DNA of 6,090 nt from Actinomycetes bacterium (GTDB lineage Bacteria; Actinomycetota; Actinomycetes; Mycobacteriales; Mycobacteriaceae), in contig JAEWGK010000097.1 in assembly GCA_023388385.1 (NCBI GenBank), positions 1 to 6,090 on the forward strand, in the 5' to 3' direction. Position numbers and translations under genes: made by a program. The notes beneath the pieces were generated by a model that had not been told where the DNA came from, did no database searches, and saw nothing but the letters and a program-made list of their open reading frames with translations. Below are positions 6,088 to 6,090 of the stretch, one piece after another (the first letter of the stretch is position 1; each line of letters starts with the position of its first letter).

Positions 6088-6090
6088 GCC

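Noticed and set aside
1..6090. CRISPR arrays, tRNA or rRNA genes, insertion sequences, attachment sites
   Set aside because: No regularly spaced repeats, RNA-gene signatures, transposase fragments or terminal repeats were seen. The window is compact core chromosome and has no gene-free stretch longer than 228 nt.

Overview
The window is a very GC-rich stretch of chromosome from an actinobacterium. The order hrpA > < nrdR < small membrane protein | lexA > is the arrangement known from Corynebacterium, where the gene opposite lexA is the SOS-induced division inhibitor divS. In mycobacteria the same slot holds the LysM protein Rv2719c/ChiZ. Together with 16-bp TCGAAC-N4-GTTCGA-type SOS boxes and GnGnTAnAnTnG-type -10 elements, this points to Mycobacteriales (Corynebacteriales), most likely a high-GC Corynebacterium. 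The species cannot be named from the sequence.

Layout. Positions 1-3972 (+) hold hrpA, a giant DEAH-box helicase whose reading frame is open to the left edge, so its true start lies outside the window. A 91-nt gap follows, with two GC-rich hairpins but no T-tract. Converging on hrpA is nrdR (4507-4064, -), the repressor of ribonucleotide reductase genes. Directly upstream of nrdR, 9 nt apart on the same strand, is a 187-residue Arg/Gly/Pro/Ala-rich protein with one membrane helix (5080-4517, -), in the divS/chiZ position. It is divergent from lexA (5309-6028, +), the SOS repressor. The 228-nt gap between them carries four candidate SOS boxes and a promoter for each direction. A strong hairpin follows lexA and runs to the window edge.

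How the genes fit together. DNA damage should trigger LexA self-cleavage, freeing the shared operator region and inducing both lexA and the divergent membrane protein, which probably delays division. nrdR follows so closely that transcripts of the membrane-protein gene should continue into it. nrdR also appears to have its own promoter: a TAGAAT -10 placed so that the transcript would begin at the GTG start codon (leaderless). The first three bases of this -10 are the TAG stop codon of the upstream gene. This would give nrdR a steady supply plus a possible SOS-linked supply. hrpA looks like an independent RNA/translation-related helicase that merely converges on this group.

Nothing here clearly amounts to a wholly new system. 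The points most worth checking are the leaderless nrdR promoter built on a stop codon, the four-box SOS operator cluster, and the LysM-less membrane protein.
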